Shown: positions 44,803 through 53,299, counted from the stretch's first letter. The stretch is DNA of 64,000 nt from Darwinimomas sp963643215 (GCA_963643215.1 CAVIJY010000003.1:6545-70544); one strand, 5' to 3'. Notes: generated by a model not told the origin, from the letters alone. A program made the numbers and translations.

Positions 44803-46539
44803 TCAGCCCTCTCCGCCTCCTGCTTCCGCATCCGCGGTCTTCTGAGAGATACGGAAGATTACGAACTCTGCGGGCTTTACGGGTGCAACTCCGATCACGC
44901 ATACCAGACGACCGTTGTCGATATCGTCCTGTGTCATAGTGTCGCGGCCGATGTTAACAAAGAAAGCCTCTTCCGGAGCGGTTCCTGCAAGAGAGCCGCC
45001 TCTCCACAGGTTCTCAAGGAATACGCTGATGGTTCTCTGAACCCTTACCCAAAGCACTTCATCATTCGGCTCAAATACGGCCCAGTTTGTGTTGGCCTTG
45101 ATGGACTCCTCGATGAAGATGAACAGACGTCTTACGTTTACATACTTCCAGCTTGAATTGCTGGATGCTGTTCTGGCGCCCCATACACGGATGCCCTGTC
45201 CCGGGAACGATCTGATAAGGTTGATTCCCTTCGGGTTGAGAATATCCTGCTCTCCCTTGTTGAACTGGCTGTCAAGACCGATGCATCCGCGTACAACCTC
45301 GTTGGCGGGAGCCTTGTGAACTCCTCTTGTGTTGTCGCTTCTTGCATATATACCCATGATAGCGCCTGACGGCGGAACTGCTATGTTCTTCTTGTCAAGC
45401 GGATCGAAGGAGATCAGCCACGGATGATACAGCGCCGCATATGATGTATCGAAGATATCTCTCTGTGCGATCAGATCCTGTACCTTCTTTGCGTCTCTCG
45501 GGATATCAAGAACAGCGAATCTGCTTCCGAGATTCTCACAATGCGCAACCAATGTCAGCTGAACATTGGGATCCGTAACTCCTGGAACTGCCATGATGGA
45601 CACCATATCATTGTCCAGGAATGACTGGATGCCGGTACGAAGTCCCGCGCCTCTGTCTTCGCCTATGAAGTCGGCTGCAGTGATATTGTCCACGCTTCCG
45701 TTCTTGCCGCCTGTGAGACTGATCGTAACTGCCGCAGCATCGCCTCCGGCGATCATCTCAAATGGTGTCTTGATCTCCTCGCCGGCTCCGCCGATATAGT
45801 GAATGTCAACGAGTGATGACTTGGCCGTCTTCTTCTCCACATAGTTGGATGCATTGATATTGAAGCCCATGTTGTCATATACCTCGACAACATCGCCGTA
45901 GCGTACATCAAGGCTGAACTCGCATGTGGAGATCGTCTTGGCCGGCAGCAGTTCCTTATCTACGACATCGCCGTCAAATTCCTTTTCCAGAGTAAGGATA
46001 TTGCCCTGGTTCTTTACTACTCTGTTGTATACCGTAGCTGTTCCGTCGGTATAAGCGATAACATCGCCTGCATTGAAGCCTGCTCCGCTCTTTACAACAT
46101 ATCTCTTGCCTGCATCTGTATCGAGAACCTCGAGAATCTGGGTCTTTGCTTTACTTGCGGGTGATGCAACGATCCTGATATCGTCACCCCACGCTCCGGG
46201 ATCCTTTGCCGTGATATCAAGTACCGCATTGCTTCCCTTAGCGCACTCTGCGTCAGACGGAGCAACTCGTGAAATGAATGCTCTTGATCCTCCGTTTACA
46301 AAAAACTGATCAACAGCATAAGCAAGGAATCTGTAATCTCCGAATTCATTCTCTGAAAGGTATCCGCCGTAGATTCTCTTGAAATCTGCGGGACTCGTCA
46401 CAAGCTGAGGAACTCCTGCAACAGGACCTCTCTGTGCCAGTCCGATAAATCCTGCGGTGCTGGTGCTTACACCTTCCATTGGCTTAGAACCGGATTCGAA
46501 TTCCTCGACATATACGCCCGGTGATAAATATTCAGCCAT
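44803..46539 (-). CDS. Contractile tail sheath protein
   Basis: 578 aa from the ATG at 46539, which has AAAGGAG in front and gives the family start MAEYLSPGVYVEEF; the frame is open further upstream without family character. N-terminal sheath strand (SPGVYVEE), STAGFIGLAQRGP near residue 30, and the C-terminal sheath core (GIRVWGARTASSNSSWKYVN, RRLFIFIEESIK, then EVLWVRVQRTI) are clear. It forms the contractile outer cylinder. Only one sheath gene is present, while Afp and PVC have three. It is the first gene of the CIS operon. Confidence 0.95.
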   Translation of the reverse strand: MAEYLSPGVYVEEFESGSKPMEGVSTSTAGFIGLAQRGPVAGVPQLVTSPADFKRIYGGYLSENEFGDYRFLAYAVDQFFVNGGSRAFISRVAPSDAECAKGSNAVLDITAKDPGAWGDDIRIVASPASKAKTQILEVLDTDAGKRYVVKSGAGFNAGDVIAYTDGTATVYNRVVKNQGNILTLEKEFDGDVVDKELLPAKTISTCEFSLDVRYGDVVEVYDNMGFNINASNYVEKKTAKSSLVDIHYIGGAGEEIKTPFEMIAGGDAAAVTISLTGGKNGSVDNITAADFIGEDRGAGLRTGIQSFLDNDMVSIMAVPGVTDPNVQLTLVAHCENLGSRFAVLDIPRDAKKVQDLIAQRDIFDTSYAALYHPWLISFDPLDKKNIAVPPSGAIMGIYARSDNTRGVHKAPANEVVRGCIGLDSQFNKGEQDILNPKGINLIRSFPGQGIRVWGARTASSNSSWKYVNVRRLFIFIEESIKANTNWAVFEPNDEVLWVRVQRTISVFLENLWRGGSLAGTAPEEAFFVNIGRDTMTQDDIDNGRLVCVIGVAPVKPAEFVIFRISQKTADAEAGGGEG

Positions 46540-46614
46540 GTTTCTTGCTCCTTTCTGGTTTCTAAATATTCTATATTTATTAAAATAATTCAGAATATTC
46601 CCTTGGACATGCGT

Positions 46615-46643
46615 AGTATAGCATGCTCTACGGGATTTGACCA
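46615..46643 (-). promoter_or_regulatory. Promoter of the injection-system operon
   Basis: Minus strand: TGGTCA (46638-46643), 17-bp spacer, TATACT (46615-46620) preceded by TGC, i.e. an extended -10. The leader of about 70 nt is very AT-rich and contains an AATATTCT/AGAATATT inverted repeat (46566-46600) before the AAAGGAG site of the sheath gene. Confidence 0.6.
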
Positions 46644-46681
46644 CGATTTTCTTTACGGTTTTATACGGCTTACACTCCGTG

Positions 46682-47059
46682 TTACTTGTTATAATCGCAC
46701 TTCTGACACTGCGGGAGCATACCCTCCGATGAGTCACGCTGAAATATTCCCGCCCATCTGCATATGCTCTGCAGTATAGGAACCACAGACTTCCCTTTTT
46801 TTGTCAGTGAGTATTCTACTCTCGGAGGTATCTCGGCGTATTGCTTTCTTGAAACTATGCCGTCTCTTATAAGCTCCTTCAATGTAGACGCAAGCACCGC
46901 ATCAGTGATATTCAGCATCTCGCTTCTTATACCGCTGTAGCGAAGCACCTTCTTTTCATTTAATACGCATATCACGCGTGATTTCCACTTGCCTCCGAAT
47001 ATCTCCAGACCGTATTCCAGCGGGCATCTTATGTCCGCCTCGGTTTTCTTCTGATACAT
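46682..47059 (-). CDS. HxlR family transcriptional regulator
   Basis: 125 aa winged-helix protein of the HxlR/YodB family: CPLEYGLEIFGGKWK near the start (conserved Cys 12 at the site used for redox or quinone sensing in YodB/HypR), LTKKGKSVVPIL near 85 and a Cys pair CQKCDYNK at the end. It binds as a dimer to palindromes; a 19-bp imperfect palindrome lies at 47110-47128, in front of its own gene and between it and the divergent ABM gene. It also lies directly upstream of the CIS promoter on the same strand. Start is supported by GGAAGGAGAG. Confidence 0.88.
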   Translation of the reverse strand: MYQKKTEADIRCPLEYGLEIFGGKWKSRVICVLNEKKVLRYSGIRSEMLNITDAVLASTLKELIRDGIVSRKQYAEIPPRVEYSLTKKGKSVVPILQSICRWAGIFQRDSSEGMLPQCQKCDYNK

Positions 47060-47109
47060 GCTTCTGCTCTCCTTCCTTGCAAATGTGATTGTATCCGATT
47101 TCCTCCATA

Positions 47110-47128
47110 TTTGAAAGTCACTATCAAA
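47110..47128. promoter_or_regulatory. Imperfect 19-bp palindrome, likely HxlR operator
   Basis: TTTGAAAGTCACTATCAAA reads TTTGAwAGTsACTwTCAAA on both strands. It is placed 51 bp before the HxlR start and 136 bp before the divergent ABM start, as expected for an autoregulated divergent pair. Confidence 0.6.
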
Positions 47129-47263
47129 TTTATTAGCGGCTCATAAATTTCTTTATATCTTTTTCCCGTCAAGTTCCTTTGATATATTTATCTCGCATTC
47201 CGGAGATGCAAAAAGCAACCACTCAATATATAAGCTAAGCAAAACCACAAGGAGGTACGCACA

Positions 47264-47554
47264 ATGAAGGTTAAGGCATATCTTGAAATAACCATGAAGA
47301 TCAATCCGGAGAACCGTCCCGCCGCTGCCAAGGTATATACAGACTATCGTCAGCCGTTTCTGGACACCATACCCGGCGCACTGACCAAGGAGCTTCTCAT
47401 CCGTGATGAGGATGTTCAGGTTATCCACGGCTTTGACAGCATGGAGCACGCTAAGGCGTATCTTGATACAGATATGTTCAAGAACGATGTTTTTGTCGGG
47501 CTTAAGCCCACATGGGCCGCAGATCCCGATGTTCGCTTCTACGATGTAGCATAA
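47264..47554 (+). CDS. Putative ABM-domain (quinol monooxygenase-like) protein
   Basis: 96 aa, dimeric ferredoxin-like alpha+beta barrel pattern: MKVKAYLEITMKINPENR (first strand), ALTKELLIRDEDVQVIHGFDS (central strands) and HAKAYLDTDMFKN (helix), as in YgiN-like monooxygenases. Such proteins oxidise quinols without cofactor or bind small ligands. A strong AAGGAGG site precedes the ATG. Divergence from an HxlR regulator with a sensing Cys suggests a response to quinones or reactive electrophiles. Exact activity unknown. Confidence 0.65.
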   Translation: MKVKAYLEITMKINPENRPAAAKVYTDYRQPFLDTIPGALTKELLIRDEDVQVIHGFDSMEHAKAYLDTDMFKNDVFVGLKPTWAADPDVRFYDVA

Positions 47555-47613
47555 GGAACCTGCAACATAGAGATATTCAGACCTAAAAAGCGGGTTCTTC
47601 TCCCGCATGAGAC

Positions 47614-47655
47614 AAAAGGCAGGGCGCCATCCCCTCAGCGCCCTGCCTTTTTATT
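47614..47655. terminator. Strong bidirectional terminator
   Basis: AAAAGGCAGGGCGC (47614-47627) / GCGCCCTGCCTTTT (47638-47651), a 14-bp perfect stem with 10-nt loop. It carries T-rich flanks on both strands, between the convergent ABM gene and nrdG. Confidence 0.92.
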
Positions 47656-47730
47656 TATGTGATCCGTCGAATGTGTCTCCTCCGCAAGGATTTCAGCCAT
47701 TCTCGCCCGGTCGGAGACATATGTCGTCTC

Positions 47731-48468
47731 TCACACTCCCCGCAGCTGCACGGACGGTATATACGCTTTTACCATGTCTGCCATCTCCCGCATCTCATCC
47801 GGGGTAAATGCGTCCAGCCCGCTGCCGGACTCACAGCTCTTCATATGCTCTATCACACACTCGCTGTCCTCGTAGCGCTGCAGAAAGTAGTGAGGCGCTC
47901 CCGCCAGCCACATTCCGATCTCCTCCATATCACGCGCGCTGTGCAATCCCCTGACCAGAGTGGTCCGATACTCATAGTAAAACTGCGGGTGCACTTTGCC
48001 GTATGCTTCAAGAAGGCGGATCGAATCCTCTATCCTGTCAAGCTCAAAGCTTTGCGGCGGCAGCCCGGCTGCTCTTGCATAGCCCTGCGGCGAAGATTTG
48101 ATGTCCATCGCTACGCCATCCAGCAGTTCCTCGTCCAGCAGCCTCTTCAAAACCTCAGGCGTATATCCGTTCGTGTCCAGCTTTATCCTGTAGCCCAGCT
48201 TTCTGATGCTCCGTATAAATGCATCAAGATCCCGATTCAGCGTAGGCTCACCTCCCGTGATGCACACTCCCTGCAGGACATTTCTTCTTTTCTTCAGAAA
48301 TCCAAAGAGCCATTCCTCGTCTATCACCGGTTCTCCCTCCGGAGCCAGCACCAGGCTTCCGTTCTGACAGAACGGACACCTGAAATTGCAGCCTCCGGCA
48401 AAGAGCGTGCATGCCGTATGCTCCGGGAAATCGAGAAGTGTAAGCTTGTTTATCCCATGTATCTTCAT
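47731..48468 (-). CDS. nrdG: Anaerobic ribonucleotide reductase activating protein NrdG
   Basis: 245 aa radical SAM enzyme. The [4Fe-4S] motif CNFRCPFC has Cys 27, 31 and 34; GGEPTLN near residue 90 binds SAM. It starts MKIHGINKLTLLDFPEHTA like NrdG/YjjW-type activases of the longer subtype. It generates the glycyl radical in NrdD, encoded just upstream (about 50 bp), in an oxygen-sensitive reaction. Ends before the terminator at 47614. Confidence 0.9.
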   Translation of the reverse strand: MKIHGINKLTLLDFPEHTACTLFAGGCNFRCPFCQNGSLVLAPEGEPVIDEEWLFGFLKKRRNVLQGVCITGGEPTLNRDLDAFIRSIRKLGYRIKLDTNGYTPEVLKRLLDEELLDGVAMDIKSSPQGYARAAGLPPQSFELDRIEDSIRLLEAYGKVHPQFYYEYRTTLVRGLHSARDMEEIGMWLAGAPHYFLQRYEDSECVIEHMKSCESGSGLDAFTPDEMREMADMVKAYIPSVQLRGV

Positions 48469-48521
48469 ATCAAACCTGTATATGCAGCCATATGTGTCTG
48501 TATACCCGTTCTGTACCGCCT

Positions 48522-51098
48522 TTATCTCCGGGTCTGTGCAAAGCCCATGATCTCGCTGGCATTGGTATATTTGCTTACGGTGCCGTCCTCTATGACAACA
48601 AGCGTCGGGGCGGACATCACCTCAAAGTCACCTACCAGAGTCCTGTTGCTCGGGTCTGACGCATCAACCTCTGTCAGCTCGATTCCCTCCAGCACATGAT
48701 TCGCCTTTAGCATGCTGCACTTCGGACAGGTCTGCGTCGTGAAAAGCAGCACCCTGTCGCCTGTCGGCGCCCCTGATACCGTGCCCTTCTGCGCTTCATC
48801 CGACCCTGCATCATCAGTCGTATCCGTACAGCCGGACAATCCCGCATCGCCATGCATTTCCCCGTCTTCATGCACTCCGGAAGTCTGACCCCCGGCATAT
48901 ACATTCGCGTACATGGCAGATGCATTCTTTAAAAACTCCTGTTTCGCCGCCGCATAGCTGGACTTGATATCATATGACTTTCTGTCCATGAACTCCTGAA
49001 GCTTGCCGTCGTTCCAGTTGCCGACCGGCCTGTAGTATCCCGTGATTCTCGAGTATACCTCAGTCTTTCTGCCGCAATGAGGACATACATGCTGCTCGCC
49101 GTCCAGATATCCGTGCTCCTCGCATACGGAATATACCGGGCTGAGCGTGAAGTACGGCAGTTTGTAATTCTCCGCAACCGTACGCACGAGCTGCATGGCA
49201 GCCTTCCAGTCCGGAAGCCGCTCTCCGAGGAAGCAGTGAAATACTGTTCCGCTGGTATACTTCGTCTGAAGATTGTCCTGTATATCAAGCGCGTCAAACA
49301 CATCATCGGTAGCACCGACCGGCAGATGCGAGGAGTTTGTATAATACGGAGTCTCCCCCGGTTTTCCGGCTGTGATGATATCCGGATACAGCGCTCTGTC
49401 ATGCTTTGCAAGCCTGTATGCCGTGGACTCGGCCGGAGTTGCCTCAAGGTTGAACAGATTGCCGTACTGCTCCTGATAGTCAGAGAGCTTTTCTCTCATG
49501 AAGTCAAGCACCTTCTCCGTCCACGCAGCCGACTCCGGGGCCGTCAGATCCTTGCCTATCCATGACGCATTCAGGCAGGCCTCATTCATGCCTACCAGCC
49601 CGATGGTGGAGAAATGATTGACAAAGCCGTCAGGCAGATAACGCTTCGTATACGGATACAGTCCCATATCCATATACTTGTTTATGACCTTGCGCTTGAT
49701 ATCCAGCGCTCTGGCAGATATGTCCATCATGTACTCCAGCCTGCGGAAGAAATCCACCTCGTTTTTCGCCAGATATGCGATCCTCGGCATATTGATGGTT
49801 ACCACACCGATAGAGCCTGTATTCTCACCCGCTCCGAAATTGCCTCCGTTCTGCTTTCTCAGCTCGCGCAGATCAAGGCGCAGCCTGCAGCACATGGATC
49901 TGACATCGCTCGGCTGCATATCACTGTTGATATAGTTTGAAAAATACGGTGTCCCGTACTTTGCCGCCATGGCAAAGAGCAGTCTGTTGTTCTCCGTATC
50001 CGACCAGTCAAAGTCCTTGGTGATGCTGTATGTAGGGATGGGATACGCAAAGCCTCTGCCGTTGTAATCGCCCTCCACCATGACCTCAATGAAGGCCTTG
50101 TTGACCATGGCCATCTCCCTGACGCAGTCGCCGTATGTGAAATCCATCTCCTTGCCGCCTACCAGAGCCGGGAGGTTCTTCAGATCGTCCGGACAGGTCC
50201 AGTCAAGTGTGATATTGGAAAACGGAGCCTGAGTTCCCCATCTGGACGGGATATTAACTCCGAATATGAATGTCTGCATGGCCTGTTTTACTTCATCATA
50301 TGTCAGATTGTCGACCTTCACAAACGGCGCAAGATATGTATCGAAAGAGCTGAATGCCTGCGCTCCGGCCCATTCATTCTGCAGTATGCCCAGAAAGTTC
50401 ACCATCTGATTGCAAAGTGATATGAGATGCTTGGGCGGAGCCGAAGATATCTTGCCCGGCACTCCTCCAAGCCCCTCCTTTATGAGCTTTTTCAGATCCC
50501 ATCCTGCGCAATATCCGGTCAGCATGCCCAGATCATGAATATGAATCGCACCGTTTCTGTATGCGTCTACGATCTCCTTGTCGTAGAATTTTGTCAGCCA
50601 GTGTGCCTTGCTGATGCGCTCGGAGTTGTTCAGAATCATAGCACCCACAGAATATGACACGGAAGCATTCTGCTTTACATGCCAGTTCTTCTCGCGCTCC
50701 ACGATATCTCCGCCCTCGCCCGGATCCAGAAAGTCTCCCACATCCGGCTCACCGGTATATCCGGTGATGGTCTGCTCGCAGAACTCCTCCGCGGAGCGGA
50801 TATTTCGTATGTTTTCATGCACCGCGCGATATCTGATAAATGCTCTTGCGGCATCATAAAAGCCGTGGCTCATCAGAGCCCTCTCCGCCTGATCCTGTAT
50901 GTCCTCCACATTGTATATGCCGTTGGGATACAATCCCTTCAGCTCTGTCTCTATATCCTTTGTAAGCTTTGATGCTATCGCTGCGTAGTCCCTGTCCTTG
51001 GATGCCTGCATCGCCTTCGCCAGAGCCGTCTCGATTCTGACTCTGTCATAGCTGTCTCGTCTTCCGTCACGCTTTATTACGATGAAATTTCCTGCCAT
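48522..51098 (-). CDS. nrdD: Anaerobic ribonucleoside-triphosphate reductase NrdD with fused thioredoxin-like domain
   Basis: 858 aa, longer than typical. An ATP-cone (VIKRDGRRDSYDRVRIETAL) covers about 1-95, then the class III catalytic barrel, the zinc site CEEHGYL...CPHCG near 660-680, and the glycyl radical loop RITGYYRPVGNWNDGK near 688 (Gly in ITGYY). After a 55-residue Gly/Asp/Thr-rich linker, residues about 775-858 are a thioredoxin/NrdH-like domain with CPKC near 791 and the cis-proline segment MSAPTLVV. The RITGYYRPVG-type radical loop marks the NrdD subgroup that I associate with thioredoxin-type reductants rather than formate, which fits the fusion. Expression is likely controlled by NrdR (boxes at 51136-51183). 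Confidence 0.93.
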   Translation of the reverse strand: MAGNFIVIKRDGRRDSYDRVRIETALAKAMQASKDRDYAAIASKLTKDIETELKGLYPNGIYNVEDIQDQAERALMSHGFYDAARAFIRYRAVHENIRNIRSAEEFCEQTITGYTGEPDVGDFLDPGEGGDIVEREKNWHVKQNASVSYSVGAMILNNSERISKAHWLTKFYDKEIVDAYRNGAIHIHDLGMLTGYCAGWDLKKLIKEGLGGVPGKISSAPPKHLISLCNQMVNFLGILQNEWAGAQAFSSFDTYLAPFVKVDNLTYDEVKQAMQTFIFGVNIPSRWGTQAPFSNITLDWTCPDDLKNLPALVGGKEMDFTYGDCVREMAMVNKAFIEVMVEGDYNGRGFAYPIPTYSITKDFDWSDTENNRLLFAMAAKYGTPYFSNYINSDMQPSDVRSMCCRLRLDLRELRKQNGGNFGAGENTGSIGVVTINMPRIAYLAKNEVDFFRRLEYMMDISARALDIKRKVINKYMDMGLYPYTKRYLPDGFVNHFSTIGLVGMNEACLNASWIGKDLTAPESAAWTEKVLDFMREKLSDYQEQYGNLFNLEATPAESTAYRLAKHDRALYPDIITAGKPGETPYYTNSSHLPVGATDDVFDALDIQDNLQTKYTSGTVFHCFLGERLPDWKAAMQLVRTVAENYKLPYFTLSPVYSVCEEHGYLDGEQHVCPHCGRKTEVYSRITGYYRPVGNWNDGKLQEFMDRKSYDIKSSYAAAKQEFLKNASAMYANVYAGGQTSGVHEDGEMHGDAGLSGCTDTTDDAGSDEAQKGTVSGAPTGDRVLLFTTQTCPKCSMLKANHVLEGIELTEVDASDPSNRTLVGDFEVMSAPTLVVIEDGTVSKYTNASEIMGFAQTRR

Positions 51099-51135
51099 AT
51101 CTCTCTCCCGCTGCCGTAGCTGTAATACCAGTAAA

Positions 51136-51183
51136 GCACAATATGTTGTGCTTTATATGAGTTCGTGTCACATTATATCGGTT
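51136..51183. promoter_or_regulatory. Tandem NrdR boxes upstream of nrdD
   Basis: GCACAATATGTTGTGC (51136-51151) matches the NrdR consensus at 14 of 16 positions; TCACATTATATCGGTT (51168-51183) matches at 11-12 of 16. Start-to-start distance is 32 bp, about three helical turns, the spacing known for NrdR pairs. The first box ends 38 bp before the nrdD start. Confidence 0.8.
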
Positions 51184-51226
51184 CCATAAAGCATTGTAAA
51201 GATAACCGCGGATATCCTTATCATAC

Positions 51227-51309
51227 AAAAAAAGCAGAGCCTGACTGTGGATTTTTGTCAGCAGTCGCCGTCGCGGGCGCTGTCCGTTCTCAGTCAATGC
51301 TCTGCTTTT
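51227..51309 (-). terminator. Terminator with long structured loop after metY
   Basis: GCAGAGC (51234-51240) pairs with GCTCTGC (51299-51305), extended by CTGAC/GTCAG-type inner pairing. A T7 run follows on the minus strand. The enclosed 58 nt is GC-rich and itself structured, which is unusually long for a simple terminator. Confidence 0.65.
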
Positions 51310-51328
51310 GTATTGCATTTCCGGTTGT

Positions 51329-52600
51329 TTATGCTTTTAATGCCTGATCCAGATCCTCGATTATATCATCTGCGTTTTCTATTCCGACCGAAAGTCTGAC
51401 CATATCCGGAAGAACCCCTCCGGCTACAAGCTCCTCGTCTGTCATCTGCCTGTGTGTTGATGATGCGGGATGGAGCACACAGGTATGCGCATCCGCCACA
51501 TGCGTAGCGATGATGGCCAGCTTCAGATGCTTCATGAACTCCTCGGCGGCCGCCCTTCCTCCCTTTACTCCGAAGGAAATGACGCCGCAGGTGCCGTTCG
51601 GCATGTACTTTTGCGCTCTCTCGTAGTATTTATCTCCGGCAAGTCCGGGATATGTCACATAGGAGACAGCCGGATGTGCGGACAGGAACTTCGCGACCTT
51701 CAAAGCATTTTCGCAATGGCGCTGCACACGAACAGCCAGAGACTCCAGTCCCAGATTCAGCATGAAGCAGCTCATCGGAGACGGTATCGAGCCGAGGTCT
51801 CTCATCAGCTGGGCCGTGGCCTTGGTTATGTATGCCTTCTCCCTTCCGAACTTTTCCGCATATGTGATGCCGTGGTACGACTCATCCGGAGTGCACAGCC
51901 CGGGGAACTTGCCCGCATGAGCCATCCAGTCAAATCTTCCGCTGTCCACAATGGCTCCTCCCACCGTCGCATCATGGCCGTCCATATACTTCGTGGTTGA
52001 GTGGGTCACTATATCGGCTCCCCACTCAAAGGGACGGCAGTTGATGGGAGTGGCAAATGTATTGTCCACTATAAGCGGAACTCCGTGTCTGTGTGCCGCA
52101 TCCGCAAAGCGCTCTATATCAAAGACTATCAGCGCCGGATTGGCTATGGTCTCTCCGAACACGCACTTGGTATTCGGCCTGAAGGCTGCCTCAAGCTCCT
52201 CGTCCGAGCAGTCCGGATCGACAAATGTAAAATCGACTCCCATACGGCGCATTGTAACATTGAACAGATTGTAGCTTCCGCCGTATATGGTGGATGATGC
52301 CACCACATGATCTCCGGCGCTTGCCAGATTGAATACCGCATAGAATGTGGCGGCCTGTCCAGATGATGTAAGCATCGCCGCACTTCCGCCCTCAAGCGCA
52401 GCTATCTTGGCTGCAACCATGTCATTGGTCGGATTCTGAAGCCTCGTATAAAAATATCCCTCGGCCTCAAGATCAAACAGCTTTCCCATGTCGGCGCTTG
52501 TATCATACTTGAATGTAGTGCTCTGATATATAGGAATCATGCGGGGCTCTCCGTTGCCCGGTGTATATCCCGCCTCTATGCATTTGGTTTCCTGCCTCAT
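51329..52600 (-). CDS. metY: O-acetylhomoserine sulfhydrylase (MetY-type)
   Basis: 423 aa, Cys/Met metabolism PLP enzyme family, of the length of MetY rather than the about 380-aa MetB/MetC. YTRLQNPTNDM near 52, SSGQAATFYAV near 80, and the PLP lysine in VTHSTTKYMDGHD near 210. It makes homocysteine from O-acetylhomoserine and sulfide, or cysteine from O-acetylserine. It is transcribed 30 bp after the cytidylate-kinase-like gene. No S-box or T-box is visible upstream because of that short spacing. Confidence 0.88.
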   Translation of the reverse strand: MRQETKCIEAGYTPGNGEPRMIPIYQSTTFKYDTSADMGKLFDLEAEGYFYTRLQNPTNDMVAAKIAALEGGSAAMLTSSGQAATFYAVFNLASAGDHVVASSTIYGGSYNLFNVTMRRMGVDFTFVDPDCSDEELEAAFRPNTKCVFGETIANPALIVFDIERFADAAHRHGVPLIVDNTFATPINCRPFEWGADIVTHSTTKYMDGHDATVGGAIVDSGRFDWMAHAGKFPGLCTPDESYHGITYAEKFGREKAYITKATAQLMRDLGSIPSPMSCFMLNLGLESLAVRVQRHCENALKVAKFLSAHPAVSYVTYPGLAGDKYYERAQKYMPNGTCGVISFGVKGGRAAAEEFMKHLKLAIIATHVADAHTCVLHPASSTHRQMTDEELVAGGVLPDMVRLSVGIENADDIIEDLDQALKA

Positions 52601-52630
52601 CCCGTATCCTTTCCCTGCTGTCTGTGCCCG

Positions 52631-53242
52631 TTAAAGGGAGTTTTTCAGATAGCCCGCTATTGCTGCCGATACCTTCTTGATATCCACTCCGGAGGTGTTG
52701 ATCATCAGATCATAGTTTTCCCTCGCACCCCACTTGCGCTCACTGAAGAACTCATAGTATTGCGCGCGGTTCTTATCTATCTCCTTCATCTTCTTGGCTA
52801 TCTGTGCCTCTGTCAGATGTTCATCGCCGCTCTTTCTCTCGATGCATCTTTTTATCTTGCTCTCCCTGTCCGCATATACAAATATGCGAAGCGGATTCTC
52901 ATCGCGCAATATATAGTCGGCGCACCGGCCTACGATGATGCAGTCTGACTTCTCCGTCAGCTCCTTCAAAAGCTTATGCTGCTCGGCAAACACGGCGACG
53001 GACTGCTTGAGTGCGGTATTGGAGCCCGAATAAAAGCTGTGCCTTACATGAATCGGAAATGATATGACCGGGCGGCTCTCTGATATCTGCCGTATATACG
53101 TCTCAGACATATCCGTTCTCTTCGCGATCTCCGTGATGATCTCCTGGTCGTAGTAAGCAATGCCCAGCTCCTCCGAGAGTCTGCGCCCGAGCTCACGGCC
53201 TCCGCTTCCGAACTCACGGCCGATAGTGATAACCCTTTTCAA
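52631..53242 (-). CDS. Cytidylate kinase-like family protein
   Basis: 203 aa. P-loop-like IGREFGSGGRELGRRL at residues 7-22 and ADRESKIKR in the lid region place it in the cytidylate_kin2 family, common in Clostridia and distinct from Cmk proper. Natural substrate is not established; it might phosphorylate nucleotides or other small molecules. The start is a TTG at 53242 with AAAGGAG 9 nt upstream. It leads a short operon with metY. Confidence 0.8.
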   Translation of the reverse strand: MKRVITIGREFGSGGRELGRRLSEELGIAYYDQEIITEIAKRTDMSETYIRQISESRPVISFPIHVRHSFYSGSNTALKQSVAVFAEQHKLLKELTEKSDCIIVGRCADYILRDENPLRIFVYADRESKIKRCIERKSGDEHLTEAQIAKKMKEIDKNRAQYYEFFSERKWGARENYDLMINTSGVDIKKVSAAIAGYLKNSL

Positions 53243-53299
53243 TATGATCAGCTCCTTTCCTGTATCTGTACCACCATAATAGACCCAAAAGCCCGGCTT

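Noticed and set aside
19483..46539. Interpretation as a prophage or R-type tailocin
   Set aside because: No capsid, portal, terminase, integrase, holin or endolysin is present; the DUF4255 cap, LysM baseplate protein and Afp11/12-type baseplate proteins fit injection systems, and the operon contains membrane sensors.
47153..47608. 151-codon minus-strand frame overlapping the ABM gene
   Set aside because: It is antisense to a gene with a strong Shine-Dalgarno and family pattern; no family resemblance of its own.
52601..52630. S-box or other methionine riboswitch in front of metY
   Set aside because: The intergenic space is 30 bp and the gene follows another coding sequence.
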